From assembly GCA_046152925.1 (NCBI GenBank), contig JBJXFX010000001.1:1-9459 (forward strand): DNA of 9,459 nt. The letters run 5' to 3'. The number at the start of each line of letters is the position of its first letter. Positions within the stretch are counted from its first letter, which is position 1. Of this stretch, positions 1-6,285 are shown piece after piece. Below the pieces are notes generated by a model. It was not told where the DNA came from. It did not search any database and saw only the letters and a program-made list of their open reading frames with translations. The DNA is from CAMAUF01 sp046152925. GTDB lineage: Bacteria > Chloroflexota > Dehalococcoidia > Tepidiformales > Tepidiformaceae. A program made the translations under genes and the position numbers.

Positions 1-930
1 CGGGAAGTGGTTCGAGCCCATGGAGCAGCCCTGGACCTTCTTGCCGCGCAGGAAGGCCGGTCCGTCGAGTTCGACCTTCTGGCCGACCGGGATCATGCCC
101 ACGATCGTGGCCGTGCCGCCGTCGCGGATGGCTTCGAAGGCCTGCTCCGCCGCGATCTTGAGGCCGATGCACTCGAAGGCGTAGTCGACACCACCGGGCA
201 CGATGTCCTTGATCTTCGCGATCGGGTCGCCGCTGGAGGCGTCGACGGTGTGTGTGGCGCCGAGGTCCCGCGCGGTGCGGAACTTATTCTCGTGGACATC
301 GACGGCGATGATCGTCCGGGCGCCAGCGATCCGGGCGCCCTGGATGGCCGAGAGGCCGACGCCGCCCGCACCGAAGACGGCAACGGTGGAGCCGGGCTTC
401 ACCGCGGCGGTGTTCATCGCGGCGCCGACGCCGGTGGTGACGCCGCAGCCGATGAGGGCGGCGCCTTCGAACGGCATGTCATCGCGGATCTTGACGACCG
501 CGTTTTCGTGCACGAGGCACTGTTCGGCGTAGGTGGAGAGGTTCGCGAATTGGCCGACCGGGTTCCCGTTCCAGGTGTACTTCGGTGGGTCGCCAGGGCC
601 GCGCCGGATTTCGGGGCTGCGGCAAAGGAACGACTCGCCGCTGAGGCAGCGGTCGCAGCGGCCGCAGAAGACGCTGAGGCACATGATGACGTGGTCGCCC
701 GGCTTCACGTGGCGGACCTGGTCGCCGACGGCTTCGACGATGCCGGCGCCCTCGTGCCCGAGGATCGTTGGCGCGCCCATCGGGTACAGGCCGTCGACGA
801 AGTGCAGGTCGCTGTGGCAGACGCCGGTCGCCATGGTGCGGACGAGCACTTCGCGGGCCATGGGCTTGTCGACCTGGATCTCCTCGATCGTGAGGGGCTG
901 GTGAGCCCCGTGGAATACTGCCGCTTTCAT
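1..930 (-). CDS. Zinc-dependent alcohol dehydrogenase (MDR superfamily), 3' end outside window
   Basis: Cytosolic NAD(P)-dependent medium-chain dehydrogenase that interconverts an alcohol and an aldehyde or ketone. The 310 codons visible run off the window edge; typical members have about 350-380 residues, so most of the protein is here. Visible: catalytic zinc ligands C38 (in GVCHSD), H59-E60 (in GHEGAG) and C162 (in IGCGV); a structural zinc lobe with C89, C92, C95 and C103; a Rossmann GAGGVG motif at 187-192; and an acidic D201 at the end of the next strand (IIAVD), which favours NAD over NADP. The start ATG at 930 is fixed by an AAGGAGG ribosome binding site five bases upstream. The sequence resembles the class III / long-chain zinc alcohol dehydrogenases of high-GC bacteria (formaldehyde- or NDMA-dependent types), but the substrate cannot be read from the sequence. 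It is divergent from the YjbR-like gene and appears to have its own promoter. Family very sure; substrate unknown. Confidence 0.93.
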   Translation of the reverse strand, partial: MKAAVFHGAHQPLTIEEIQVDKPMAREVLVRTMATGVCHSDLHFVDGLYPMGAPTILGHEGAGIVEAVGDQVRHVKPGDHVIMCLSVFCGRCDRCLSGESFLCRSPEIRRGPGDPPKYTWNGNPVGQFANLSTYAEQCLVHENAVVKIRDDMPFEGAALIGCGVTTGVGAAMNTAAVKPGSTVAVFGAGGVGLSAIQGARIAGARTIIAVDVHENKFRTARDLGATHTVDASSGDPIAKIKDIVPGGVDYAFECIGLKIAAEQAFEAIRDGGTATIVGMIPVGQKVELDGPAFLRGKKVQGCSMGSNHFP

Positions 931-943
931 CTGTTCCTCCTTC
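931..943 (-). promoter_or_regulatory. Strong Shine-Dalgarno site of the alcohol dehydrogenase
   Basis: On the minus strand AAGGAGG (942-936) lies five bases before the ATG at 930. It is the best match to the anti-Shine-Dalgarno sequence in the window and contrasts with most other genes here, which rely on stop/start overlap or have no recognisable site. This suggests efficient independent translation of the dehydrogenase. Confidence 0.8.
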
Positions 944-962
944 GATGGCGGTGGTGGGCGGG

Positions 963-991
963 ATTCTACGCCCCCGGAGAAGAGGGATGCA
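963..991 (-). promoter_or_regulatory. Possible sigma-70-type promoter of the alcohol dehydrogenase
   Basis: The minus strand reads TAGAAT at 968-963, five of six matches to a -10 box. It would place transcription start near 956 and give a leader of about 25 bases that contains the strong ribosome binding site. The -35 position (around 991-986, TGCATC) matches poorly, so an activator or alternative sigma factor is possible. The 126 bases between the two divergent starts (931-1056) hold no other gene. Confidence 0.4.
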
Positions 992-1023
992 CCGCAGCGG
1001 AAAGAAGCCCGCCGGTCGGCGAG

Positions 1024-1052
1024 TTGTCGGGTCGATAGCCGTTCCGCATACT
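1024..1052 (+). promoter_or_regulatory. Possible promoter giving a leaderless YjbR/MmcQ-like mRNA
   Basis: TTGTCG at 1024-1029 (four of six matches to the -35 consensus) and CATACT at 1047-1052 (four of six matches to the -10) are separated by exactly 17 bases. The expected start of transcription, six to eight bases after the -10, falls on 1059-1060, which is the A of the ATG. No Shine-Dalgarno site precedes the gene. This is inference from spacing and weak consensus matches. Confidence 0.35.
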
Positions 1053-1056
1053 CGCG

Positions 1057-1431
1057 GTGATGGACTTGGCGGACAGCGAAGCACTGTTCTGGGAGCTGGC
1101 GCAGGCCATGCTCGCCCACGCCGGCGTCACGCGGTCGACGATGATGGGTTTGCCCTGTCTCCGGCTGGAGGGCGCCTTCTTCGCGTCGTTCGACCGGCGG
1201 ACGGGGATGCTTGTCGTGAAGCTCCCGGAGGCACGCGTCGACGCGATGGTCGAGGCTGGCGAAGCGGACGCCTTCGCGCCGGCCGGCCGACGGTTCCGGG
1301 AGTGGGCGGCGATCCCAGCGGGCGACCGCGTGGCGTGGGAGTCGGCGCTTGCGTCGGCGTTCGAGCATGCCGCCAGTGCGCAGCCGCCGTCCCCGGCCTC
1401 GAAGTCGCGTGGCCGCCGGTCAGCCTCCTGA
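1057..1431 (+). CDS. YjbR/MmcQ-like (TfoX-N-like) small protein
   Basis: A 124-residue soluble protein, usual length for the YjbR/MmcQ group, whose double-wing fold is often annotated as DNA-binding; the biological role is largely unknown. Recognisable family features are the N-terminal helix ending in GVTRSTMMGLPCLR (about 23-36), the strand pair FFASFDRRTGMLVVKLP (41-57), the helix ARVDAMVEAGEA, and the phrase FAPAGRRFREWAAIP (73-87), followed by a helix. The C-terminal 18 or so residues (Ser/Pro/Arg/Lys) look disordered. The start may be GTG at 1057 or the adjacent ATG at 1060; no ribosome binding site is present and a leaderless start at 1060 is plausible. It is the only plus-strand gene, and its 3' end overlaps the zinc-ribbon gene tail to tail by 12 bases. 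Family call fairly sure, function not. Confidence 0.75.
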   Translation: MMDLADSEALFWELAQAMLAHAGVTRSTMMGLPCLRLEGAFFASFDRRTGMLVVKLPEARVDAMVEAGEADAFAPAGRRFREWAAIPAGDRVAWESALASAFEHAASAQPPSPASKSRGRRSAS

Positions 1432-1524
1432 GGGCTTCGGCGTTGCTGGCTTGGGCTCGATGTCGTAGCAGCGCGGGCAGATCGGGATCTCGAACTTCGT
1501 CCCGCAGCGTGGGCAAACGTTCAC
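1420..1524 (-). CDS. Very small four-cysteine zinc-ribbon protein (34 aa)
   Basis: The minus strand from a GTG at 1524 encodes a 34-residue peptide with two CPRC knuckles: C4-P-R-C7 and C16-P-R-C19, eight residues apart. This is the classic spacing of a zinc-ribbon or rubredoxin-like knuckle pair able to bind one zinc ion. The rest is a short Lys/Pro/Gly-rich tail (IEPKPATPKPSGG). An in-frame TAA at 1536-1534 excludes an upstream start. There is no well-placed Shine-Dalgarno site (GGAGG is 16 bases away), but TAAGCT lies at 1536-1531, a spacing compatible with a -10 box for leaderless transcription. It sits 49 bases downstream of the alpha-galactosidase and could be the last gene of that operon. 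No function can be assigned; it could bind nucleic acid or a protein partner. The exact paired CxxC pattern makes a chance open frame unlikely but not excluded. Confidence 0.55.
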   Translation of the reverse strand: MNVCPRCGTKFEIPICPRCYDIEPKPATPKPSGG

Positions 1525-1573
1525 GGGGCCAGCTTACCAGCCTCCAGGGCGGACGCGGCACGGCCAGAGGGCC

Positions 1574-3514
1574 TCAATCGAACCAGGCGGCCTCGCCCGG
1601 GGCCAGCTCAACTTCCGTGACGTAGCCGCGCGCCTCGACGGCGACGACGCGCGGCCGGTCGAGGTCGTTCCGGAGCTGGAGGCGTCCGCTCACAGGCCGC
1701 TGAAAGAGGCCCGCAAACCTCAGCGAGCCAGAGTCGCCGATGCAGCGGGGCGAGGGTGTGCGGCCCGTCACTTGGAGGAGGACGCCTTCGTGGGGGCGAA
1801 GGTAGAGGTCGCCCATCCCGAGCATCTTGCCCTTCCAGAAGTCGAAGGCGACCTCGCCGGGCGCGAGGTGTTCGCTCCACGTGACCCAGCGGCCCGTGTC
1901 GCTCCAGTTCAGGAAGCCGACGAGCGAGTGGTCGGCGTCGAGGGTGGCGCGCCAAGCGCTGGCGACGGGGCCGTCGCTGAGGGGGGTCGCGCGGGCGGCG
2001 ACTCCGCTGGGAGGCATCAGCGCGAGGGCCATCGCGCGCCGCTCCGGGCTCAGCGCCGGCAGGTCGTCCGAAGCGACCACCATGCCGCCGGACAAGGCGA
2101 TCGCGGTGGCGAGGAAGCGGACTTCTTCGGCTGAGAGCGCGGTGTCGCGCTCGCGGACGATGAGGCAATCGGGGTCGTTCGCCCACCAGCGGTTGTGCAT
2201 CCAGCCGCGTTGAAGCGTGAGGCGCATCGCGTGGCGGACCGATGGGTTCGGGCCGTCGGCCCAGACCTCTTTGACGTCGGGGCCGATGCGCATCGCGTCG
2301 ACGAGCCCGAGGGCGGGGCCGAAGTGGCAGGTGCACCCGAGGATGAACGTGTCGTCGCCAGCTGCTTCGCGGATGATCTCGAGGCCGCGGCGGAGGTTCG
2401 CGGGCGCGGTTGTGCCCTCCACGGCGTAGGCGACGCGAGCGGGCGATTGTGCGGCATAGGCGAGCGCATCCAGCTTCAGGTAGCTGTAGCCCCACTCCCG
2501 GACGACCGTGTGGACGACGTCGCGCAGCCAGGCTTCGGCGCCGGTGTGCGTGCAATCGAGCACGGCGCAACGCCCGAGCCAGGTGTCGACGAAGAGCGTC
2601 TCACCCTCGCGTGTCTTGAGGGCGAACTCTGGGTGCCGGCGAAGGGTCTCGCTTGATTCGTGGAGGACAAAGGGCGCGAGCCAGAGGCCGGGCCGGTATC
2701 CGGCCGCGGTGATTTGGGCGGCGAGAGCGGCCATCCCAGAGGGGAACTTGCTGTTCGGTGTGAGCCAATCGCCCGTCGCGCTCTGGAAGCCGTCGTCGAT
2801 TTGGACAAACTCGGCGGGGTGCTTTGCTGCCTGCATCGCGGCGAGGTTGGCGAGCACGTCGTCTTCTGACACCCGGTTGTGGAAGTAGTACCAACTGCAC
2901 CAGCCGGTCGGGGCATGGCTCGGGACGCGGGCGCCCATCTCGGTGGCGGCCTCGCGGGCGTACTGCTCCATCTGGACCTGCGGGTCGCGGCCAGTGAGGA
3001 AGAGGAGCGGCGGCAGATCCAGCGAGGCGCCCGGCGCGATGACGAGCCCATCAAGGTCGAAGACGATGGCGAGCTCTTCGATGTGGGCCTCGGACTCGTC
3101 CAGCCCGAGTTCGAAGTCGACGAAGACGCGGTGGGTTTGGAGGCTGCCGACGACCAGCGCCGGCTCGGCGCTCGCCGGGAGGAAGAGCGCGAGCTGCTCG
3201 TGAGAGCGATAGCCGTGCCCTGGTTCCGGGCGGCGATAGCGGCCCTCGTAGTCCGTCTCTTGTTCCGCGCCGAAGACGCGGACAAGCGCGTCGCGTTGCA
3301 TGAAGCGGCCGTGGAGCCAGGCGTAGCCCGCCGCCGCGGCGAGCTTCGGCTTGGCGGCGAGGCGCAACTCCCGTGGGCGCGCTGGCAGGCCGGAGCCATT
3401 CCGGAGGACGACCGCGAGGCGGCCATCGAGGCCGGAAAAGTCCAGGGTGATGGCGAGGTCGGCGCCGGTGATAGTGGGCGTGAACTGGAGGCCCCAAGGG
3501 AGCGGGTCGGTCAT
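1574..3514 (-). CDS. Alpha-galactosidase, glycoside hydrolase family 36
   Basis: A 646-residue GH-D clan glycosidase expected to hydrolyse terminal alpha-galactosides (melibiose, raffinose, galactosyl-glycerol types) with retention. Layout: N-terminal beta-sandwich about 1-190, TIM barrel about 195-500, C-terminal beta domain about 515-646. Visible motifs are WCSWYYFHN (205-213), QIDDGFQ (238-244), YLKLD with the predicted nucleophile D349, GCTCHFG (393-399), MRIGPD with the predicted acid/base D413, and NDPDCL (446-451). The order and spacing recall the compact Thermotoga maritima GH36 enzyme. There is no signal peptide, so it should act in the cytoplasm on imported or internal substrate. 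The ATG at 3514 overlaps the TGA of the nucleotidyltransferase (ATGA) and has no Shine-Dalgarno site; the upstream bases even read CCTCC. Translation is therefore probably coupled. GH36 identity is very sure; exact substrate (alpha-galactoside versus alpha-GalNAc) is not. Confidence 0.93.
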   Translation of the reverse strand: MTDPLPWGLQFTPTITGADLAITLDFSGLDGRLAVVLRNGSGLPARPRELRLAAKPKLAAAAGYAWLHGRFMQRDALVRVFGAEQETDYEGRYRRPEPGHGYRSHEQLALFLPASAEPALVVGSLQTHRVFVDFELGLDESEAHIEELAIVFDLDGLVIAPGASLDLPPLLFLTGRDPQVQMEQYAREAATEMGARVPSHAPTGWCSWYYFHNRVSEDDVLANLAAMQAAKHPAEFVQIDDGFQSATGDWLTPNSKFPSGMAALAAQITAAGYRPGLWLAPFVLHESSETLRRHPEFALKTREGETLFVDTWLGRCAVLDCTHTGAEAWLRDVVHTVVREWGYSYLKLDALAYAAQSPARVAYAVEGTTAPANLRRGLEIIREAAGDDTFILGCTCHFGPALGLVDAMRIGPDVKEVWADGPNPSVRHAMRLTLQRGWMHNRWWANDPDCLIVRERDTALSAEEVRFLATAIALSGGMVVASDDLPALSPERRAMALALMPPSGVAARATPLSDGPVASAWRATLDADHSLVGFLNWSDTGRWVTWSEHLAPGEVAFDFWKGKMLGMGDLYLRPHEGVLLQVTGRTPSPRCIGDSGSLRFAGLFQRPVSGRLQLRNDLDRPRVVAVEARGYVTEVELAPGEAAWFD

Positions 3515-4236
3515 AGGAGGCCATTGTCAGCGGCTTGGCGCGCTGCGGCGAGGGACTCGGGCGTGCCGATGTCGAACCAAGGGCCGCTCACCGGCACGGC
3601 CCGCACAGGGACGCCGCTGCCGACGAGGCTGGCGATGGCGCGAGGGAGCTCGAGCTCGCCGCGTGACGAGGGAGTGAGCGCCTCGATCGCAGGCCAGATG
3701 CGGCCGTCGAGCACGCCGAGCCCGGCGTTGTTCCAGCGCGTCGTCGAGCTGCCGGGCGCTGGTTTTTCGACGATCTGGGAGACGAGGCCGCCGGATGTGA
3801 CATAAACGGCGGCACCGGCCCAGGGGTCGTCGACTTCGTTGACCGCCAACGCGGGGCCCTCTGCCCCCGCGGCTACGATGGCTGCGTAGTTGCGGGAGTG
3901 GACGACGATATCGCCCCAGCCGAAGAAGAAGGGCCCGTCGCCGAGCACGTCGCGGGCGAGTTGGACCGCCGCCGCTGTGCCACGGAGGTCGTGCTGCTCG
4001 GCCCAGGTCACGTGAAGCGGGAGGTTCGCGGCGAGCACCGCGTCGCGGACCGGGCCGCCGAGGTAGCCAGTCACGAGCGCGAGGTCGGTGATCCCGGCGG
4101 CGGCCAGGCCATCGAGGATGCGGAGGAGGATGGGCCGGCCGCCGACTTCGAGCAGCGGCTTTGGGGTCGCGGCGGTGAGCGCGCCGAGCCGTGTGCCGCG
4201 GCCCGCGGCGAGGACGACCGCGCGGGTCACCGTCAT
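3511..4236 (-). CDS. Short NDP-sugar pyrophosphorylase-type nucleotidyltransferase
   Basis: A 241-residue cytosolic enzyme of the RmlA/MurU/HddC-like nucleotidyltransferase family, which joins a sugar-1-phosphate and an NTP to give an NDP-sugar and pyrophosphate. Visible: the nucleotide-binding loop LAAGRGTRLG (9-18), K26 in PKPLLEV, RGTAAAV (85-91), the metal-binding Asp in GWGDI (D109), EKP at 157-159, NNAG (169-172), ELELP (194-198) and a C-terminal FDIGTPE (221-227). The length fits single-domain members lacking a C-terminal beta-helix acyltransferase domain. The ATG at 4236 shares ATGA with the stop of the preceding kinase, so I chose it although the same frame stays open much further upstream; there it only mirrors the kinase gene. 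Its position between a galactokinase-type kinase and an alpha-galactosidase suggests a hexose-1-phosphate, possibly galactose-1-phosphate, as substrate. That, and the NTP used, are inference. Confidence 0.9.
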   Translation of the reverse strand: MTVTRAVVLAAGRGTRLGALTAATPKPLLEVGGRPILLRILDGLAAAGITDLALVTGYLGGPVRDAVLAANLPLHVTWAEQHDLRGTAAAVQLARDVLGDGPFFFGWGDIVVHSRNYAAIVAAGAEGPALAVNEVDDPWAGAAVYVTSGGLVSQIVEKPAPGSSTTRWNNAGLGVLDGRIWPAIEALTPSSRGELELPRAIASLVGSGVPVRAVPVSGPWFDIGTPESLAAARQAADNGLL

Positions 4237-5513
4237 GGGCTCGGAAAGAGGCCGTCGGAGGGCTCGACGACGAAGGCTGGGCCGCCCGTCGCTTCGACGG
4301 CGGCGGCGATGACCGCTTCGGCGGTTTCTGGACGACAGGCGGCGATCGCGAAGCCGCCAAAGCCCGCGCCCGTCAGCCGCGCGCCGAGCGCGCCGGCTTT
4401 GCGCATCGCGGCGCAGACCTTGTCCAAGGCCGCCGTGCTGCAACGCATGTCTTCGCGCAGGCTGTTGTGGCTTTGGTTGAGCAGGAGGCCGAACTCTGCC
4501 AGGTTGCCGGCGCGAAGGGCGGCCTCGGCCTGCGTCACGCGGGCGGCTTCGCTCAAGACGTGCCGCGCGACCCGGCGGACGACGGCCTTCTCGTAGGCGG
4601 GCCAGGTGGCGGCCGAGAGCGCCGTAATCCGCTCGATCGGGATGCCGAGCGGGGTCGCTACTTCCTTCGCCGTGATCTTCTCGGGGAGGCCTTCGACCAG
4701 GACATCCACGACATCGACATCGATCAGGTCGCGGAGCGTCGGGGTGGGCTCGATGTCGAAGCCGATTTCGTCGGCCAGCATGACGGCGGCAAGGCGCGCG
4801 CCGACAACGCGCTCGTTGTACGCATCGCGGGCGGCCGTTGCCTTGGGCGCCGCCTCGCCGGAGCTGGCCGCGACGAAGAGGAGGCCGGCGGGCAGCGGCA
4901 CGGGCGTCCGGGCCGGCGGGTCGAAGTCGATCCGGAGGGCGTGGCCGGCTTTGGCGAAGGCGATGACCGTCTGGTCCATCCCGCCGCTTTCGACGCCGGC
5001 GTGGCGCTCGGCGCGGATCGCCCGGTCGACGAGGTCGCCAGGTTCGAGGGGCTGGCCCCAGGCAGCGGCGAGCGCCGCCATCGTCGCCATGGTGAAGGCG
5101 GAAGACGAGCTGAGGCCGCCGGTCGTCGGCAGGTCGCTTTCGAGGACGAGCGTCGCTCCGCGTCCTGGCGCGAGGTCGGCGAGTTCCATGAGGACGCCTT
5201 CGAGGTAGCGGCCCCAATCGTGGCGGCGGCCGTGGCCAAGGGTCGCGCGGTGGATTTCGACGGCTTCGGCGTAGCCCGCCGAGCGCGCCCGGACGATGCC
5301 GCCGCCGGCGTCCGCGGCGCCCGCCGCGGTGCCGCGGTCGATCGCCATGGGGAGGACGGGAAGGAGGTTGTAGTCCGTGTGTTCGCCGATCAGGTTGATG
5401 CGGCCCGGCGCATGGGCCGAGGCTGAAGGTGGGGTCCCGAAGGCGGCGCGGTGTGATTCGTGGGCGGTGGTGAGCAAGGAGGCACGGGGCATTGCCCTGA
5501 GCGTAGGCGACAT
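4233..5513 (-). CDS. galK: Galactokinase-type GHMP sugar kinase
   Basis: ATP-dependent anomeric kinase expected to make galactose-1-phosphate (or a related hexose-1-phosphate). In the 426-residue frame one sees the galactokinase signature GRINLIGEHTDY (37-48; R38, E44, H45, D47), the GHMP phosphate loop GLSSSSA (133-139), SGGMDQ with the predicted catalytic base D180, the LNQSHNSLREDM motif (345-356), and the C-terminal GARLTGAGFGG (377-387). Length is slightly above the usual 380-400. The segment after the signature, NLLPVLP, lacks the glycine usual in galactokinases (N-x-G-F-V-L-P), so sugar specificity could differ. The start is uncertain: ATG 5513 is 16 bases after the permease stop but has no Shine-Dalgarno site; ATG 5492 gives the more usual 28 residues before the signature and has a weak AGGG close by. 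Its stop overlaps the next start (ATGA). The kinase family is sure; galactose as substrate is likely, not proven. Confidence 0.88.
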   Translation of the reverse strand: MSPTLRAMPRASLLTTAHESHRAAFGTPPSASAHAPGRINLIGEHTDYNLLPVLPMAIDRGTAAGAADAGGGIVRARSAGYAEAVEIHRATLGHGRRHDWGRYLEGVLMELADLAPGRGATLVLESDLPTTGGLSSSSAFTMATMAALAAAWGQPLEPGDLVDRAIRAERHAGVESGGMDQTVIAFAKAGHALRIDFDPPARTPVPLPAGLLFVAASSGEAAPKATAARDAYNERVVGARLAAVMLADEIGFDIEPTPTLRDLIDVDVVDVLVEGLPEKITAKEVATPLGIPIERITALSAATWPAYEKAVVRRVARHVLSEAARVTQAEAALRAGNLAEFGLLLNQSHNSLREDMRCSTAALDKVCAAMRKAGALGARLTGAGFGGFAIAACRPETAEAVIAAAVEATGGPAFVVEPSDGLFPSP

Positions 5514-5529
5514 GCCGCGTTCGCGCAGG

Positions 5530-6285
5530 CTAGCGGTAGCGCGAGCGGTAGGCCCAGGTCGCGAGGCTGAGGGTGAAGACGCCGAAGCCAGCGATGGAGA
5601 TGAAGGCGCGAGCCAGCTTTTCGCCCTCCCAACCGTCGAGGACCAGCGAGCGCATGCCTTCGAGCACGTAGGTGACCGGGTTGATGGTCGCGAGGAACTC
5701 CATCCATCCCGTGAACACCTCTTTGGGCGCGAACGCCGGCGAGAGGAAGAGCAGCGGGAAGAAGAGGAGGAAGCTGAGCTGGACCATCTGCGGGCTGCCC
5801 GTCTTCAAGGCGAGCGCGACGCCGATCCCGCCATAGGCCAACGCGAAGACCGCGCCCATGGCGAGGAGGAGGAATGCGCCGCCAACGCCCGATTCGATCC
5901 GGGCGCCGGCCGCGAGGCCGACAGCCATGATAATCGCGCTGAGCACCACCGCGAGGAGTGCGTCCGACGCCATCCGCCCGAGGACGAGCGAGGGCCGCGG
6001 GGTCGTCGTCAACGTCAGCTTGTCGAAATAGCCGCGCTGCATGTCTTGGACGAGCCCCTGGCCAGCGCTGGCGTTCGAGATGGCCTGAAGGATGGCCGAC
6101 GGGAGCGCAAACCCGGCGTAGTCGGCGACGCCGAAACTTTGGGCGGCGACGCCTTTGAAGACGCCGAGGTTCACGAAGAAGAAGAACAGCGGGATGAAGA
6201 TATTGCCGCCGAGCAGCGCTGGGTTCCGGAGCTGTTCGCGGATGGTGCGGTTCATGAGGATGGACGAGTCGCGCAGGAGCCTCAT
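5530..6285 (-). CDS. ABC-2 type exporter permease (DrrB-like)
   Basis: A 251-residue integral membrane subunit of an ABC exporter of the DrrAB type (drugs, lipids or glycolipids outward). About six hydrophobic segments are seen: 22-44, a weaker one near 56-75, 107-128, 135-160, 168-186 and 226-246. The N-terminal 20 residues are charged and cytosolic. The ABC-2 family motif INPVTYVLEGMRSLV (201-215) and the preceding short extracytoplasmic helix (AFAPKEVFTGWMEFL) are typical, as is the cytoplasmic loop with QDMQRGYFDKLTLTT (80-94). Start ATG 6285 shares ATGA with the ATPase stop and has a good ribosome binding site (GGAGGTGA, six bases away) inside the ATPase 3' end. It must pair with that ATPase. 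The cargo cannot be deduced. Only 16 bases separate its TAG stop from the first possible start of the sugar kinase, so the two transcription units are probably one. Confidence 0.92.
   Translation of the reverse strand: MRLLRDSSILMNRTIREQLRNPALLGGNIFIPLFFFFVNLGVFKGVAAQSFGVADYAGFALPSAILQAISNASAGQGLVQDMQRGYFDKLTLTTTPRPSLVLGRMASDALLAVVLSAIIMAVGLAAGARIESGVGGAFLLLAMGAVFALAYGGIGVALALKTGSPQMVQLSFLLFFPLLFLSPAFAPKEVFTGWMEFLATINPVTYVLEGMRSLVLDGWEGEKLARAFISIAGFGVFTLSLATWAYRSRYR

Noticed and set aside
7..1038. Long plus-strand open frame (343 codons) opposite the alcohol dehydrogenase
   Set aside because: It mirrors the dehydrogenase gene, which has all zinc and NAD motifs and a strong ribosome binding site; the plus-strand product shows no recognisable domain.
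1562..1573. Small palindrome GGCC-AGAG-GGCC just after the GH36 stop, considered as a terminator
   Set aside because: The stem is only four base pairs and no T run follows, so it cannot be supported as a terminator.
2879..3805. Plus-strand 308-codon open frame across the GH36 and nucleotidyltransferase genes
   Set aside because: It spans two well-supported minus-strand genes and has no domain or ribosome binding site of its own.
3511..5217. 568-codon minus-strand frame suggesting a fusion ahead of the nucleotidyltransferase
   Set aside because: The upstream 327 codons are an Arg/Pro-rich out-of-frame reading of the kinase gene; the nucleotidyltransferase domain begins exactly at the ATGA junction (4236).
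4191..5426. Plus-strand 411-codon open frame antisense to the sugar kinase
   Set aside because: Antisense shadow of a GHMP kinase with every family motif on the minus strand.
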